57,427 bases of DNA from Planctomycetota bacterium (GTDB lineage: Bacteria; Planctomycetota; UBA1135; UBA2386). The stretch covers positions 1 to 57,427 of the forward strand of contig JAEUHS010000083.1 in assembly GCA_016794035.1 (NCBI GenBank), written 5' to 3'. Positions 23,902 through 41,577 of the stretch are shown here, one piece after another. The position numbers and the translations under genes were made by a program. The notes under the pieces are model-generated. The model did not search any database, was not told the origin of the DNA, and worked only from the letters and a program-made list of their open reading frames with translations. Position 1 is the stretch's first letter; each line of letters opens with the position of its first letter.

Positions 23902-25971
23902 ATGTCGGTTGCCGCACCGTCCCCGCGCCCGTTCGACCTCGACACGCTCGAGTTCCAGGTCGTGCGCACGATGCTGTTCGAGCGGCTCGGCTCGCCGGTC
24001 GGCCGCTCGGCGGTCGAAGCGCTGGAGCCCGGCACCGACTTCGCTGCCGTCGCGCGCGCGCTCGACGCGACCGCGGCGCTCGCGGCGCGCCTGCAGGACG
24101 GTGGCGAACTGCCGCTCTCGGGCGCGATCGAGGTGCGTTCGTGGCTGCGGCCCTTCTTCGCCGGCGAGCACGCGCTGCAGGTGCGCGACCTCGCCGATGC
24201 CAAGCGACTGCTGCGCGCGAGCGAACGCTGCCGGCACTGGTTCCTCGCCGGAACGCCGGCGCTGGTGGCGGTCGCGACGGCTGCCCCCGACGTCGAGAAC
24301 CTGGTCGACGAACTCGAACTGCTGGTCGACGACCGCGGCGAGGTGCTGGACTCGGCGTCGCCGAAACTCGCGGCGATCCGCGCCGAGATCGAGCTGGCGC
24401 GGGTCGCGGTCGATCACACGCTGGCGCGCGTCATGGCCGCGGCGGATCTGCGCAGGTACCTGCAGGCGCCGGAGCCGGCCTGGCGGCATGGCCGGCCCGT
24501 GCTGCAGGTCAAGGCCGAGTTCCGTCATCGCGTCGCCGGCGTGCTGCACGATCGCAGCGCATCGGGGGCGACGCTGTTCGTCGAGCCCGAGGCGGTCGTC
24601 GAGGCCGCGAATCGCCTGTCGGACGCGCAGTCGGCCGAGAGCCGCGAGATCCAGGTCGTGCTCGCCGACGCGGCGCGCGGCCTGCGGCGGCTCGCGCCGG
24701 AGATCGAGGCCGCCGTGCAGTTCGTCGCCGAAGCCGACCTGTTGCAGGCGAAGGCGCGCCTGGTCACCGGCGACGGCTACACGGTGCCGAGCGTCGTGGA
24801 GTCCGGCGTGCTGAGGTTGCGCGACGCGCGGCATCCGCTGCTGCTGCGGCAACGCGACGTCACGTCGATCGTGCCGCTGCACGTTGCGCTCGGCGACCCG
24901 CACCACCTGCTGGTCGTCACCGGTCCGAACACCGGCGGCAAGACGGTCGTGCTGAAGACGCTCGGTCTGCTCGTGCTGATGGCGCAGAGCGGCGTGCCGA
25001 TCCCGGCGGCGGCGGGGGCGCAGATCCCGTTCTTCGTGGCGGTGCAGGCGGACATCGGCGACGAGCAGGCGATCGCGCAGAACCTGTCGACGTTCAGTTC
25101 GCACGTGCAGCGCATCGCGCGATGCCTGCGACACGCCTCGCCGAAGTCGCTGGTGTTGCTCGACGAACTGGGGGCGGGCACGGACCCGGAGGAAGGCGGT
25201 GTGCTCGGCTACGCCGTGCTCGAGGAGCTGCTGCGCGCCGGCGCGTTCGCGGTGGTGACGACGCACCTCGGCCGGCTCAAGGACTTCGCCTACCAGCACG
25301 CCGGCGCCGAGAACGGCTCGATGGCGTTCGACGGCGCGTCGCTGCAACCGCTCTACCGCCTCGAGCTCGGCATCCCCGGCAACAGCCACGCGCTCGACAT
25401 CGCCAGTCGCGTCGGCATGCCGGCCGGCGTCGTCCGGCGCGCGCGCGAACTGCTCGGCGTGCGCGACCAGACGCTCGACCACGTCATCGAGCGGGTGCAG
25501 GCGGCGCGCCGCGACGCCGAGGCCGATCGTCGCCGCACGGCCGACCTGACCCGCGCGGCCGCCCAGCGGCAGGAGGAACTCGACGGTCGCATGGCCGAAG
25601 CGGTGCGCAAGGAGAACTGGCTGCAGGAGGAGGCCGACGGCGTCGTCGAAGCCGAGCTGCGCGCGGTGCAGGCCGCGCTGCAGGAGCCGTTGACGGCGCT
25701 GGCCAGCGCGCCCGGCGTGCACGGCGAACGGGCGCGCGCGATGAAGCAGGTGGTCGACGGCCTGCTCAAGCGCGCCGCGCTGCATCGCCGCCGCATGCAG
25801 TTCTGCCACGCGCTGAAGAAGGGCGACGCGGTGTTCGTGCCGCGCTTCGGTCGGGTCTGCAGCGTGCACAAGGTCGACCGCGTGCGCGAGACCATCACGC
25901 TCGACTACGGCAAGGTGAAGCTCGAGGTGCCGTTCGAGGACGTCTCCTGGCTGCAGCCGCTGCAGGCCTGA
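23902..25971 (+). CDS. mutS2: MutS2 family ATPase lacking the Smr nuclease domain
   Basis: A 689-residue MutS2-type protein. It has the N-terminal core/clamp region, Walker A GPNTGGKTVVLKT, the DIGDEQAIAQNLSTFSSH block, Walker B LVLLDELGAGTDPEEGG and the TTHLGRLKDFAYQ switch; a long Arg/Glu-rich coiled coil follows, then a small beta domain (KKGDAVFVPRFGRVCSVHKV). The protein stops right after this (VSWLQPLQA), where canonical MutS2 (about 780 residues) continues with a linker and an Smr nuclease domain. No Smr-like sequence follows in any frame before the next gene. MutS2 acts in suppression of recombination or in splitting collided ribosomes, depending on species. ATG 23902 fits the N-terminus. 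Confidence 0.93.
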   Translation: MSVAAPSPRPFDLDTLEFQVVRTMLFERLGSPVGRSAVEALEPGTDFAAVARALDATAALAARLQDGGELPLSGAIEVRSWLRPFFAGEHALQVRDLADAKRLLRASERCRHWFLAGTPALVAVATAAPDVENLVDELELLVDDRGEVLDSASPKLAAIRAEIELARVAVDHTLARVMAAADLRRYLQAPEPAWRHGRPVLQVKAEFRHRVAGVLHDRSASGATLFVEPEAVVEAANRLSDAQSAESREIQVVLADAARGLRRLAPEIEAAVQFVAEADLLQAKARLVTGDGYTVPSVVESGVLRLRDARHPLLLRQRDVTSIVPLHVALGDPHHLLVVTGPNTGGKTVVLKTLGLLVLMAQSGVPIPAAAGAQIPFFVAVQADIGDEQAIAQNLSTFSSHVQRIARCLRHASPKSLVLLDELGAGTDPEEGGVLGYAVLEELLRAGAFAVVTTHLGRLKDFAYQHAGAENGSMAFDGASLQPLYRLELGIPGNSHALDIASRVGMPAGVVRRARELLGVRDQTLDHVIERVQAARRDAEADRRRTADLTRAAAQRQEELDGRMAEAVRKENWLQEEADGVVEAELRAVQAALQEPLTALASAPGVHGERARAMKQVVDGLLKRAALHRRRMQFCHALKKGDAVFVPRFGRVCSVHKVDRVRETITLDYGKVKLEVPFEDVSWLQPLQA

Positions 25972-26039
25972 CCGCGCGCCCGCGGACTTTCGCGTTGGTC
26001 GCCGCCGCGGCCGCCGCTACCGTGCGGGCCGGAGGTCCC

Positions 26040-26441
26040 GTGCCAAGCGTTCTCGTCGCCGACAACGACCGCGCCGTCAACGGCCTGCTGCGCGAGGTGC
26101 TCGCGCGCTTCGCGCTGCCGGTCCTGCAGGCGTTCGACGGCCAGGCGGCCGCGGCGATGGCGCGCGCTCCCGAGGTGCGGGTGCTGGTGTGCGATCTCGA
26201 CATGCCCGGGGCCTCCGGCATCGAGGTGCTCGAGTCCCTGGCCGACCTGGCGCGGCCGCCGCTGGCCATCGTCGTGTCCGGCTACCTCGACGCGGGTGTG
26301 CGCGGTCGGCTGGCGGCGCTGCCGTTCGTGCGCGAGGTGTTCGGCAAGCCGTTCGACCTGCTGCGCTTCGCGGACCGCGTGCGCGAACTGCTGGCCGACG
26401 ACGCGGCGACCGCCGCCGCGGTCGGCGACGGCAGCGACTGA
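26040..26441 (+). CDS. Single-domain response regulator (CheY-like receiver)
   Basis: A 133-residue receiver domain without output domain. Phosphorylation residues are in place: acidic pair in VADNDRAV, phospho-acceptor Asp in VLVCDLDMPG, Ser/Thr switch in AIVVSGY, and Lys in EVFGKPFDLL. It would relay a signal by protein contact rather than DNA binding. The start is GTG at 26040, just after GGAGGT (26031-26036, 3 bases spacing). It lies 68 bases after mutS2. No histidine kinase is in the window, so the partner is unknown. A strong hairpin follows at 26513. Confidence 0.9.
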   Translation: MPSVLVADNDRAVNGLLREVLARFALPVLQAFDGQAAAAMARAPEVRVLVCDLDMPGASGIEVLESLADLARPPLAIVVSGYLDAGVRGRLAALPFVREVFGKPFDLLRFADRVRELLADDAATAAAVGDGSD

Positions 26442-26512
26442 CGGAGCGGGCGTGGCAGCCACCCCGGTGCGGCGCCGCGCTCCCCTGCGGCGCGCGCCGC
26501 GGCGGCACGGCG

Positions 26513-26540
26513 CGGCGCCGGCCAAAAAAGGCCGGCGTCG
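26513..26540 (+). terminator. Hairpin terminator candidate after response regulator
   Basis: An 11-bp stem (one G-T wobble) with core GCCGGCC / GGCCGGC closes an AAAAAA loop (26524-26529). It lacks a following T-run, so it is not a classic intrinsic terminator on the plus strand. It sits between the response regulator stop and the tRNA promoter, where a terminator is expected. Confidence 0.5.
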
Positions 26541-26543
26541 ACC

Positions 26544-26571
26544 TTGAACTGCGGGGGGGCGTCGGTATCTT
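26544..26571 (+). promoter_or_regulatory. Candidate promoter of the tRNA-tuf cluster
   Basis: TTGAAC (26544-26549) and TATCTT (26566-26571) are 16 bases apart, 28 bases before the first tRNA. The rpsL promoter candidate has the same -10 sequence and the same spacing. Confidence 0.45.
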
Positions 26572-26599
26572 CCTCCGGCCTTTCCACAGCAGCTAGCCC

Positions 26600-26675
26600 G
26601 CTAGCGTAGCTCAACTGGTAGAGCACCTGATTTGTAATCTGGAGGTTGTGGGTTCAAGTCCCATCGCTAGCTCCA
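26600..26675 (+). tRNA. tRNA-Thr (anticodon TGT)
   Basis: A complete cloverleaf of 76 bases with encoded CCA. Acceptor GCTAGCG pairs perfectly with CGCTAGC; D-stem GCTC/GAGC; anticodon loop TTTGTAA gives TGT for Thr ACA. The T-loop is TTCAAGT. The anticodon stem CCTGA/TCTGG has a T-T mismatch at 29-41. It is first of four tRNAs before tuf. Confidence 0.95.
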
Positions 26676-26770
26676 GGTCGGGTGTGCACCGATTGCCATT
26701 CGCGGCAGGCGGCAGGTGAGCACGCGACCGGGGGCGCCGCTAGGGAAGGGTTCGCGCGCACGGCAACGCC

Positions 26771-26855
26771 GGGCGGATACCAAAGCGGCCAAATGGACCA
26801 GACTGTAAATCTGGCGGCTCAGCCTTCGCAGGTTCGAATCCTGCTCCGCCCACCA
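26771..26855 (+). tRNA. tRNA-Tyr (anticodon GTA)
   Basis: A class II tRNA of 85 bases with a long variable arm and encoded CCA. Acceptor GGGCGGA pairs with TCCGCCC, the anticodon stem is CCAGA/TCTGG, and the loop CTGTAAA gives GTA. The discriminator is A, as expected for Tyr. Confidence 0.97.
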
Positions 26856-26939
26856 AGTCTCCCGTTCGGCCCCCGGTGATCCACCGATGGTCCTACGGGC
26901 GTTCGCGCGATCTGTCGGGCCTGCGTGCTGTTCCGACCA

Positions 26940-27013
<74 letters not shown>

Positions 27014-27036
27014 GATCGTTCTTTCCTACTGCGTCC

Positions 27037-27112
27037 GCTGCTATAGCTCAGCTGGTAGAGCACCTCCTTGGTAAGGAGGAGGTCGTGGGTTCGATTCCCG
27101 CTAGCAGCTCCA
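27037..27112 (+). tRNA. tRNA-Thr (anticodon GGT)
   Basis: 76 bases with encoded CCA. Acceptor GCTGCTA/TAGCAGC, anticodon stem CCTCC/GGAGG, loop TTGGTAA giving GGT. It lies 70 bases upstream of the tuf ATG and is probably cotranscribed with it. Confidence 0.97.
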
Positions 27113-27182
27113 ACTCTGCATTCCTGACTGCATTCCTTTTCCGGGGGGGCTCCCCGCCGGACCCCACCAAGTTCGAGATCCC

Positions 27183-28385
<1,203 letters not shown>

Positions 28386-28457
28386 TCGTCGCGGCCGCGA
28401 CGGCGGCGCGCCGTGCCACAGCCGGAGTCGGTTGGGGACCGCGCGCTGCCGGTGGCC

Positions 28458-28472
28458 GGTCCGCAGCGGACC
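28458..28472 (+). other. Small GC hairpin between tuf and tRNA-Trp
   Basis: GGTCCGC and GCGGACC flank a single A; in RNA this would be a 5-bp stem (GGTCC/GGACC) with a GCAGC loop. A 16-base perfect palindrome (28387-28402) also follows the tuf stop directly. Either could mark processing or partial termination. Confidence 0.3.
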
Positions 28473-28504
28473 AGGTGGCCTCCTGACGGGCAGCTTCAGA
28501 ACAC

Positions 28505-28580
28505 AGGGCAGTAGCTCAATTGGTAGAGCTGTCGATTCCAAATCGACGGGTTGAGGGTTCGAGTCCTTCCTGCCCTGCCA
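28505..28580 (+). tRNA. tRNA-Trp (anticodon CCA)
   Basis: 76 bases with encoded CCA end. Acceptor AGGGCAG pairs with CTGCCCT, with discriminator G as usual for Trp. Anticodon stem GTCGA/TCGAC, loop TTCCAAA giving CCA. It lies between tuf and secE, an arrangement seen in many bacteria. Confidence 0.97.
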
Positions 28581-28701
28581 TACACTTGCAACGCCTCGCC
28601 CGATGCGAGGCACGGGCCATGGAGCTGCGGCGACACGGCCCCTGGTGTTTCACCGCCTCGCGGTGGGGCATCGACGTACGAGCCGCTGTCGAGATCGATC
28701 T

Positions 28702-29139
28702 GTGAGTTATCGCAAGGACCAAGGACGCTACGCGCGGATGCTCTCCTTCTGGGCCATCCTGCTGCTGGCCGCATACGGCTGCTTCCACAGCGGTGGCCTG
28801 GTGAGTGTTCTGGACCGCTACATGGGCGAGTCCAATCCGGTGCTGATCGATCCGTTCCCGTTGCTGGGCCGGCTCCGGGTCTCCACCTGCATCGTGCTCG
28901 GCTTGATGCTGCTGGTGGGCATCGTGACCTACGCGTCGCTGCACCGGCCGAAGATCGCCGACGTGCTGATCGACACCGAGCTCGAGATGCAGAAGGTGAC
29001 CTGGCCGACCTGGGGCGAGGCATGGCAGGGCACGATGGCGGTCACGATCATGGTCGTGGTGCTGTTCCTGTTCCTGTCGGTGGTGGACCTCCTGCTGCTC
29101 AAGGCGATGCAGATGTTGACGGGCGGAGGCGCGGCCTGA
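28702..29139 (+). CDS. secE: Preprotein translocase subunit SecE
   Basis: SecE is the small essential clamp of the SecYEG channel. The 145-residue protein has three hydrophobic segments (about 15-31, 62-80, 115-138) like the three-helix proteobacterial form. The conserved SecE signature EMQKVTWPTWGEAWQGT lies just before the last helix. The start is GTG at 28702 (SYRKDQGRYARML); an internal ATG at 28738 is possible but would trim the charged N-terminus right before the first helix. The stop overlaps the nusG ATG by one base (TGATG). Confidence 0.93.
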   Translation: MSYRKDQGRYARMLSFWAILLLAAYGCFHSGGLVSVLDRYMGESNPVLIDPFPLLGRLRVSTCIVLGLMLLVGIVTYASLHRPKIADVLIDTELEMQKVTWPTWGEAWQGTMAVTIMVVVLFLFLSVVDLLLLKAMQMLTGGGAA

Positions 29140-29669
29140 TGGCACTGGACTGGTACTTCCTCCGGGTCCAGGTCGGCCGTGAGGATCGCATCCGCGAGAG
29201 CATGGTGCGCCGCCTGAAGCAGGCCGGCATCGAGCACCTCGTGCCGCAGATCGTCGTGCCGACCGAGACGATCGCCGACCATCGCCAGGGCAAGAAGACG
29301 GTGAAGCGCCGCAAGCTCTACCCCGGCTACCTGATGGTGCAGATGGACCTGTCCGACGACGTCTGGTTCGTGCTGCGCGAGACGCCCGGCTTCGGCGATT
29401 TCGTCGGCGGCCACTCGCAGCCGACTCCCGCGCGCGGTGAGGACATCGAGAAGGTCCTGGCGACGATGGACGCCAGCAAGGAACAGCCGAAGGTCGCGGT
29501 CACCTTCAAGAAGGGCGACCGCGTGAAGATCAAGACCGGCGCCTTCGAGAACACCGACGCCGTGGTCGAAGAGGTGCATGCCGAGAAGGGCACGCTCGAC
29601 GTCTCCGTCAACTTCTTCGGTCGCCCGACGCCGATGTCGCTCGGGTACTGGGAAGTCGAGCTGACCTGA
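29139..29669 (+). CDS. nusG: Transcription antitermination/pausing factor NusG
   Basis: NusG binds RNA polymerase and couples it to Rho or ribosomes. The 176-residue protein has the NGN domain (DWYFLRVQVGREDRI, RRKLYPGYLMVQMDL, VRETPGF-like LRETPGFGDFVG) and a C-terminal KOW domain starting FKKGDRVKIKTGAFENTDAV. Length is normal. The ATG at 29139 overlaps the secE stop, so the two are coupled. It is followed by about 300 bases before rplK. Confidence 0.96.
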   Translation: MALDWYFLRVQVGREDRIRESMVRRLKQAGIEHLVPQIVVPTETIADHRQGKKTVKRRKLYPGYLMVQMDLSDDVWFVLRETPGFGDFVGGHSQPTPARGEDIEKVLATMDASKEQPKVAVTFKKGDRVKIKTGAFENTDAVVEEVHAEKGTLDVSVNFFGRPTPMSLGYWEVELT

Positions 29670-29966
29670 CCGGAGATCGGGTCCGCTCGACAGCCCAGTA
29701 CCCGAGAGCTTCGCAAGGCCGCCGCTCCGCGGCGGGGGACCTGGCCACGGGCCGCTGCGGGTCGAGGCGGGGACGCATCCGCTCCCGCCCGCAAGCACTC
29801 GTTCGCCGGCGCCGCGTGGAAAATCGTGCGCGGGCACTGTTGACGAGGCGGGCGCGTTCTGCTTGACTCTTCGCCCCTTCCTGCCGGTCCGCCGGCGGGG
29901 ACTCCTCTTCGAGTGGGAGGGCGCCGGCACGCAGTCGGAGCCCGTCCGGACCACTGAGAGCACGAA
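29670..29966. other. Intergenic leader between nusG and rplK
   Basis: 297 bases without a gene. A 7-bp hairpin (CCGCCGC TCC GCGGCGG, 29719-29735) lies 50 bases after nusG and could attenuate or terminate. Near the rplK side, TTGACG (29840-29845) and TTGACT (29863-29868) are 17 bases apart; the first is a good -35 but the second is a poor -10. Two short inverted repeats follow (GCCGG/CCGGC near 29882; ACTC/GAGT near 29900). In many bacteria this leader binds ribosomal protein L1, but I cannot identify that site here. Confidence 0.4.
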
Positions 29967-30392
29967 ATGGCAAAAGAAGTCACCGCGTACGTCAAGCTGC
30001 AGTGCCCCGCCGGGCAGGCGACCCCTGCACCGCCCGTCGGTCCGGCGCTCGGTCAGCACGGCATCAACATCGGGCAGTTCGTCAAGCAGTTCAACGACGA
30101 GACTCGCGCGCAGGCCGGCCTGATCATCCCCGTGATCATCACGGTCTACAAGGACCGCACGTTCACGCTGCAATACAAGTCGCCCCCGGCGGCCGTGTTG
30201 CTGAAGAAGGCGGCCAAGCTCGCCTCTGCGGCCAAGACGCCAGGCAGCCAGATCGTCGGCCAGGTGACCAAGGCCCAGGTCCGCGAGATCGCCCAGGCGA
30301 AGATGAAGGACCTCAACACGGTCCACGAGGAAGCAGCGATGCGCATGGTCGAAGGCACCGCGCGCTCGTGTGGGATCCAGGTCGTCGATTGA
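29967..30392 (+). CDS. rplK: Ribosomal protein uL11
   Basis: L11 forms the base of the ribosomal stalk and the GTPase-associated centre with 23S rRNA. The 141-residue sequence is canonical: [20 protein letters not shown] (the proline-rich rRNA-binding start), [36 protein letters not shown], and the C-terminal RNA-binding part ending [15 protein letters not shown]. The ATG at 29967 is clear. rplA follows after 101 bases. Confidence 0.98.
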   Translation: MAKEVTAYVKLQCPAGQATPAPPVGPALGQHGINIGQFVKQFNDETRAQAGLIIPVIITVYKDRTFTLQYKSPPAAVLLKKAAKLASAAKTPGSQIVGQVTKAQVREIAQAKMKDLNTVHEEAAMRMVEGTARSCGIQVVD

Positions 30393-30493
30393 GATTCGCC
30401 TTCGCCGGTCGGCACCCGTTCAACGATCCGCGTCGCCCCTGAGGCCAGCGATCGTCGCCCGACCCGAAGGCCCGCAGCAAACAGGAACACCCC

Positions 30494-31180
30494 ATGGCCA
30501 ACAAGCGCAGCCGTCGCTACCAGAAAGCCGCCGCCAAGGTGGATCGCACCAAGCGCTATGCCCTCGTCGAGGGCATGACGCTGATCAAGTCGCTGGTCGG
30601 CCCCAAATTCGACGAGGCGGTCGACGTGGCGGTCCGCATCGGCATCGATGCGAAGAAGACCGATCAGCTGGTGCGCGGATCCGTCAGCCTGCCGAAGGGC
30701 ACCGGCAAGACGGTGCGGATCGCCGTCTTCGCCGACGGTGAGCGTGCCCAGGAAGCGCTGGCCGCCGGCGCCGACTTCGTCGGTGCCGCGGACCTGGCCG
30801 AGAAGATCGAGAAGGGCTTCACCGACTTCGACATGACGATCGCGTCGCCCGACATGATGCGCTTCGTCGGCAAGCTCGGCAAAGTGCTCGGCCCCCAGGG
30901 CAAGATGCCGTCGCCGAAGGCCGGCACCGTCACCCCGAACGTCGCGGCCGCGGTGCGCGAGTTCAAGGCGGGCAAGATCGAGTTCCGCACCGACGCGGGC
31001 GCCAACGTGCACGCCGCCATCGGTCGCAAGTCGTTCGGCGCCGAGGACCTGGCCGCCAACCTGAAGGCGTTCGTCGACCACCTCCGCACCCTGCGACCGT
31101 CGCAGGCCAAGGGCGAGTTCATCCGCAAGGTCGTCGTGTCCACGTCGATGGGGCCGGGCGTCACGGTCGCGATGGAGTAG
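30494..31180 (+). CDS. rplA: Ribosomal protein uL1
   Basis: L1 forms the mobile stalk near the ribosomal E site and in many bacteria represses its own mRNA. The 228-residue protein shows [74 protein letters not shown] and the final [15 protein letters not shown], all standard. Only 10 bases separate it from rplJ, so there is no room here for the long L10-binding leader that precedes rplJ in E. coli. Confidence 0.98.
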   Translation: MANKRSRRYQKAAAKVDRTKRYALVEGMTLIKSLVGPKFDEAVDVAVRIGIDAKKTDQLVRGSVSLPKGTGKTVRIAVFADGERAQEALAAGADFVGAADLAEKIEKGFTDFDMTIASPDMMRFVGKLGKVLGPQGKMPSPKAGTVTPNVAAAVREFKAGKIEFRTDAGANVHAAIGRKSFGAEDLAANLKAFVDHLRTLRPSQAKGEFIRKVVVSTSMGPGVTVAME

Positions 31181-31190
31181 GAGCAGAGCC

Positions 31191-31736
31191 ATGCCCAACC
31201 TAGTCAATGAGATCCTGCTGGCCGACCTGCAGCGCGAGTTCCAGAACATGGGCTCGTGCGTCGTGGTCGAGTTCGGCAAGCTGCTCCCGCAGCAGGACAT
31301 CGAGATCCGCAGCCAGCTGCGCAGCGCCGGCGTCCGCTATCGCGTCGTGCGCAGTCGTCTGGCGAAGAAGGCCTTGGCCGGACTCGATCTCGACCTCGGC
31401 GACGCGATGAAGGGGCGCTGCGGCGTCGCCATCGCGCCGAAGGAAGGTGCGATCCAGGCCGCGAAGATCCTGCGCGATTGGATCAAGAAGACCAAGGACG
31501 CGCCGCTGCAGATCAAGGGCGGCGTCGTCGAGGGCACCGCCTTCGTCGGCGCGGCCGCCGCGGCGATCGCCGAGCTGCCGGATCGCAACACCGTGAACAC
31601 CCAGATCGTGACGGCCATCAGTGGTCCGGCGCGTTCTCTCGCCACCCTCTTCAGTGCCGTCGCCGGCGGGCTCGCCCGCTGCATCCAGGCGCGTGTCGAC
31701 AAGGCTGGCGGCGAGGCTGGTGCTCCTCAATCCTGA
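31191..31736 (+). CDS. rplJ: Ribosomal protein uL10
   Basis: L10 anchors the L7/L12 dimers on the ribosome. The 181-residue protein has the usual N-domain ([41 protein letters not shown]) and the C-terminal L12-binding helix ([20 protein letters not shown]). The family is divergent and this member is slightly longer than the E. coli protein. ATG 31191 follows rplA closely. rplL starts 38 bases downstream behind its own Shine-Dalgarno. Confidence 0.94.
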   Translation: MPNLVNEILLADLQREFQNMGSCVVVEFGKLLPQQDIEIRSQLRSAGVRYRVVRSRLAKKALAGLDLDLGDAMKGRCGVAIAPKEGAIQAAKILRDWIKKTKDAPLQIKGGVVEGTAFVGAAAAAIAELPDRNTVNTQIVTAISGPARSLATLFSAVAGGLARCIQARVDKAGGEAGAPQS

Positions 31737-31774
31737 TCAAACCGTATCCCATTCCATCGGAGGTCGTGCCCATC

Positions 31775-32173
31775 ATGTCGGATGAACAAACCGTGGTTCT
31801 CGATGCAGAGCTCGAGGACATCTTCAAGAAGGTCGACGCGCTGAGCCTCGGCAAGGCTGCTCAGCTGGTGAAGGCGATGGAGGCCCGCTGGGGCGTCTCC
31901 GCCGCCGCGCCGGTCGCCATGGCTGCCGCACCCGTTGCGGCCGCGGCGGCCGCCGAAGAGCAGACCGAGTTCACGGTCGTCCTCAAGGAGGGTGGCCCGA
32001 ACAAGATCAACGTGATCAAGGTCGTGCGCGAGATCACCGGTCTCGGCCTCAAGGAGGCCAAGGCCCTGGTCGACGAGGCGCCGAAGCCGGTCAAGGAAGG
32101 CGTCAACAAGGACGAGGCTGCCGAGCTGAAGAAGAAGCTGACCGAGGCCGGCGCCACGGTCGAACTGAAGTAG
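31775..32173 (+). CDS. rplL: Ribosomal protein bL12 (L7/L12)
   Basis: The multicopy stalk protein that recruits translation factors. The 132-residue protein has an N-terminal dimerisation part ([20 protein letters not shown]), an Ala/Val/Pro-rich hinge (about 43-60) and the conserved C-domain ([40 protein letters not shown], ending [10 protein letters not shown]). I chose the ATG at 31775, 10 bases after GGAGGT (31759-31764); an in-frame GTG at 31766 is too close to that site. High expression fits the strong Shine-Dalgarno. Confidence 0.97.
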   Translation: MSDEQTVVLDAELEDIFKKVDALSLGKAAQLVKAMEARWGVSAAAPVAMAAAPVAAAAAAEEQTEFTVVLKEGGPNKINVIKVVREITGLGLKEAKALVDEAPKPVKEGVNKDEAAELKKKLTEAGATVELK

Positions 32174-32479
32174 TGCCGCGATTGCGCCCGCTCGGCCCTG
32201 CTGCGCGCGCGCCGTCCGATGCTGCCAGGCACTCCGGAGCCCGTTCGCACTTTTTGGTTGCGGTCGGGTGACCGGAGTCCTTACGCTCTCGCCCCCGCTC
32301 TGGTTCGCTTTTTGCATCAGCACATCGTGCACCAGGCCGTGTGATGTCCGCAGGCCGTCGTGCACGGTGCGGATCGCACGCGCGGGCGTCGTCTTGGATC
32401 GCTGTCCGAACCGATCGCTGTCGCTGAGTTTGACCCCGAGCAGTTGGATCCCCATCCCGGGGTCCGCAGGTGGAACCGC
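32174..32479. other. Intergenic region between rplL and rpoB
   Basis: 306 bases with no convincing gene. It holds an imperfect stem-loop (32231-32278) and two copies of a similar short element, GTTCGC(AC)TTTTTG, at 32243-32256 and 32303-32314. AGGTGG (32468-32473) serves as Shine-Dalgarno for rpoB. An rpoB frame is open upstream into this region but encodes an Arg-rich stretch without family similarity. No good promoter was found. Confidence 0.5.
32231..32278 (+). terminator. Imperfect stem-loop, possible attenuator or processing site before rpoB
   Basis: ACTCCGG (32231-32237) pairs with CCGGAGT (32272-32278) and, inside, CCCG (32240-32243) with CGGG (32265-32268), leaving a loop that includes TTTTT. 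In E. coli the rplL-rpoB gap carries an attenuator and an RNase III site; a similar role here is inferred from position only. Confidence 0.35.
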
Positions 32480-36189
<3,710 letters not shown>

Positions 36190-36190
<1 letters not shown>

Positions 36191-36223
36191 TTCCCGCGAA
36201 ACCACAACCGGTTCCCGCGAACC
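36190..36223 (+). repeat. Short direct repeat and hairpin between rpoB and rpoC
   Basis: GTTCCCGCGAA occurs at 36190-36200 and again at 36211-36221. The second copy lies in a small hairpin, GGTTC CCGC GAACC (36210-36223). It fills most of the 53-base rpoB-rpoC gap. A role in mRNA stability or translation is possible but unproven. Confidence 0.5.
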
Positions 36224-36243
36224 CAAACACAGGCAGCGCACCG

Positions 36244-40449
<4,206 letters not shown>

Positions 40450-40468
40450 CCCGGCTCCGGCGTCCGCT

Positions 40469-40485
40469 GCGGCCTCCCTGGCCGC
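40469..40485 (+). terminator. Hairpin terminator candidate after rpoC
   Basis: GCGGCC TCCCT GGCCGC forms a 6-bp GC stem with a 5-base loop, 20 bases after the rpoC stop. It has no T-run. Its location just before the rpsL promoter candidate supports a terminator role. Confidence 0.4.
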
Positions 40486-40516
40486 GTCGGGCACGCACGG
40501 TGTTCCCGCGCCGGGG

Positions 40517-40544
40517 TTGCATTCGCCGCATCGATCCCTATCTT
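40517..40544 (+). promoter_or_regulatory. Candidate promoter of rpsL-rpsG
   Basis: TTGCAT (40517-40522) and TATCTT (40539-40544) with 16 bases between them, about 38 bases before the rpsL ATG. It has the same -10 and spacing as the tRNA-tuf promoter candidate, which supports both. Confidence 0.45.
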
Positions 40545-40582
40545 CCTCACCCCCTCCTTCCCGACCGCGTAGCCAGAACTGC

Positions 40583-40957
<375 letters not shown>

Positions 40958-41009
40958 TTTCCGCCGACCGACCGCCAACTGATCGCCGACTCCCGCCGAC
41001 CCGACTCCG

Positions 41010-41483
41010 ATGCCCCGCTCCTACAAGTCCACTGAAGTCTTCCTGAAGGGCGACCCTCGCTACAACAACAAGCTGGCCAGCAAGATCATCAACAAGATCA
41101 TGCTGCAGGGGAAGAAGACCACGGCGCAACGGATCTTCTACGAGGCGGTCGAGTTCGTCGCCAAGAAGGTGGAGAACGCCGAGCCGGTCGACGTCTTCTC
41201 GAAGGCGATCGACAACATCAAGCCGCGCGTCGAGGTGCGCAGCAAGCGCGTCGGCGGCGCAACCTACCAGGTGCCGCGCGAAGTCAACAAGCGTCGCCAG
41301 CAGAGCCTGGCGATCCGTTGGCTGGTCGATGCGGCGCGCGCCAAGCGCGGCAAGCCGATGGCCAAGTCGCTGGCCGAAGAGTTGTTCGACGCGTTCAACA
41401 ACCAGGGTGCCGCGGTGACGAAGAAGGAAAACGTGCACAAGATGGCCGAGGCAAACAGCGCCTACAGTCATTTTGCCTGGTAG
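41010..41483 (+). CDS. rpsG: Ribosomal protein uS7
   Basis: S7 organises the head of the small subunit and contacts E-site tRNA. The 157-residue protein has DPRYNNKLASKIINKIMLQG, TTAQRIFYEAVEF, KAIDNIKPRVEVRSKRVGGA, YQVPREVNKRRQQSLAIRWL and the C-terminal VHKMAEANSAYSHFAW. Length is standard. It is the last gene of the ribosomal block; a strong bulged hairpin follows. Confidence 0.98.
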   Translation: MPRSYKSTEVFLKGDPRYNNKLASKIINKIMLQGKKTTAQRIFYEAVEFVAKKVENAEPVDVFSKAIDNIKPRVEVRSKRVGGATYQVPREVNKRRQQSLAIRWLVDAARAKRGKPMAKSLAEELFDAFNNQGAAVTKKENVHKMAEANSAYSHFAW

Positions 41484-41495
41484 CGACCGGCGCTC

Positions 41496-41531
41496 CGCTG
41501 GCTACCACGGGCCCTTCGCCCGGTACCAGCG
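41496..41531 (+). terminator. Hairpin terminator candidate after rpsG
   Basis: A 14-bp stem with two small bulges: CGCTGG/CCAGCG, TAC/GTA and CGGGC/GCCCG around the loop CCTTC. It lies 12 bases after the rpsG stop and lacks a T-run. It is the strongest stem in the window and probably ends the ribosomal transcript. Confidence 0.5.
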
Positions 41532-41577
41532 CGTGATCGCGCGGCGGGAATACGCAGCGGCGCGCGGCGTCCATGGC

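Noticed and set aside
25972..26039. A frameshifted Smr domain after mutS2
   Set aside because: The 68-base gap is too short and no frame shows Smr motifs before the response regulator starts.
28387..28402. A 16-base perfect palindrome after tuf as a regulator binding site
   Set aside because: Made only of CG-rich words common in this genome; there is no second copy and no regulator nearby. Kept only as a note with the hairpin entry.
32360..32479. An extended rpoB start 40 codons upstream
   Set aside because: The extension is Arg-rich with no RpoB similarity, while ATG 32480 has a Shine-Dalgarno and gives the normal distance to the first conserved block.
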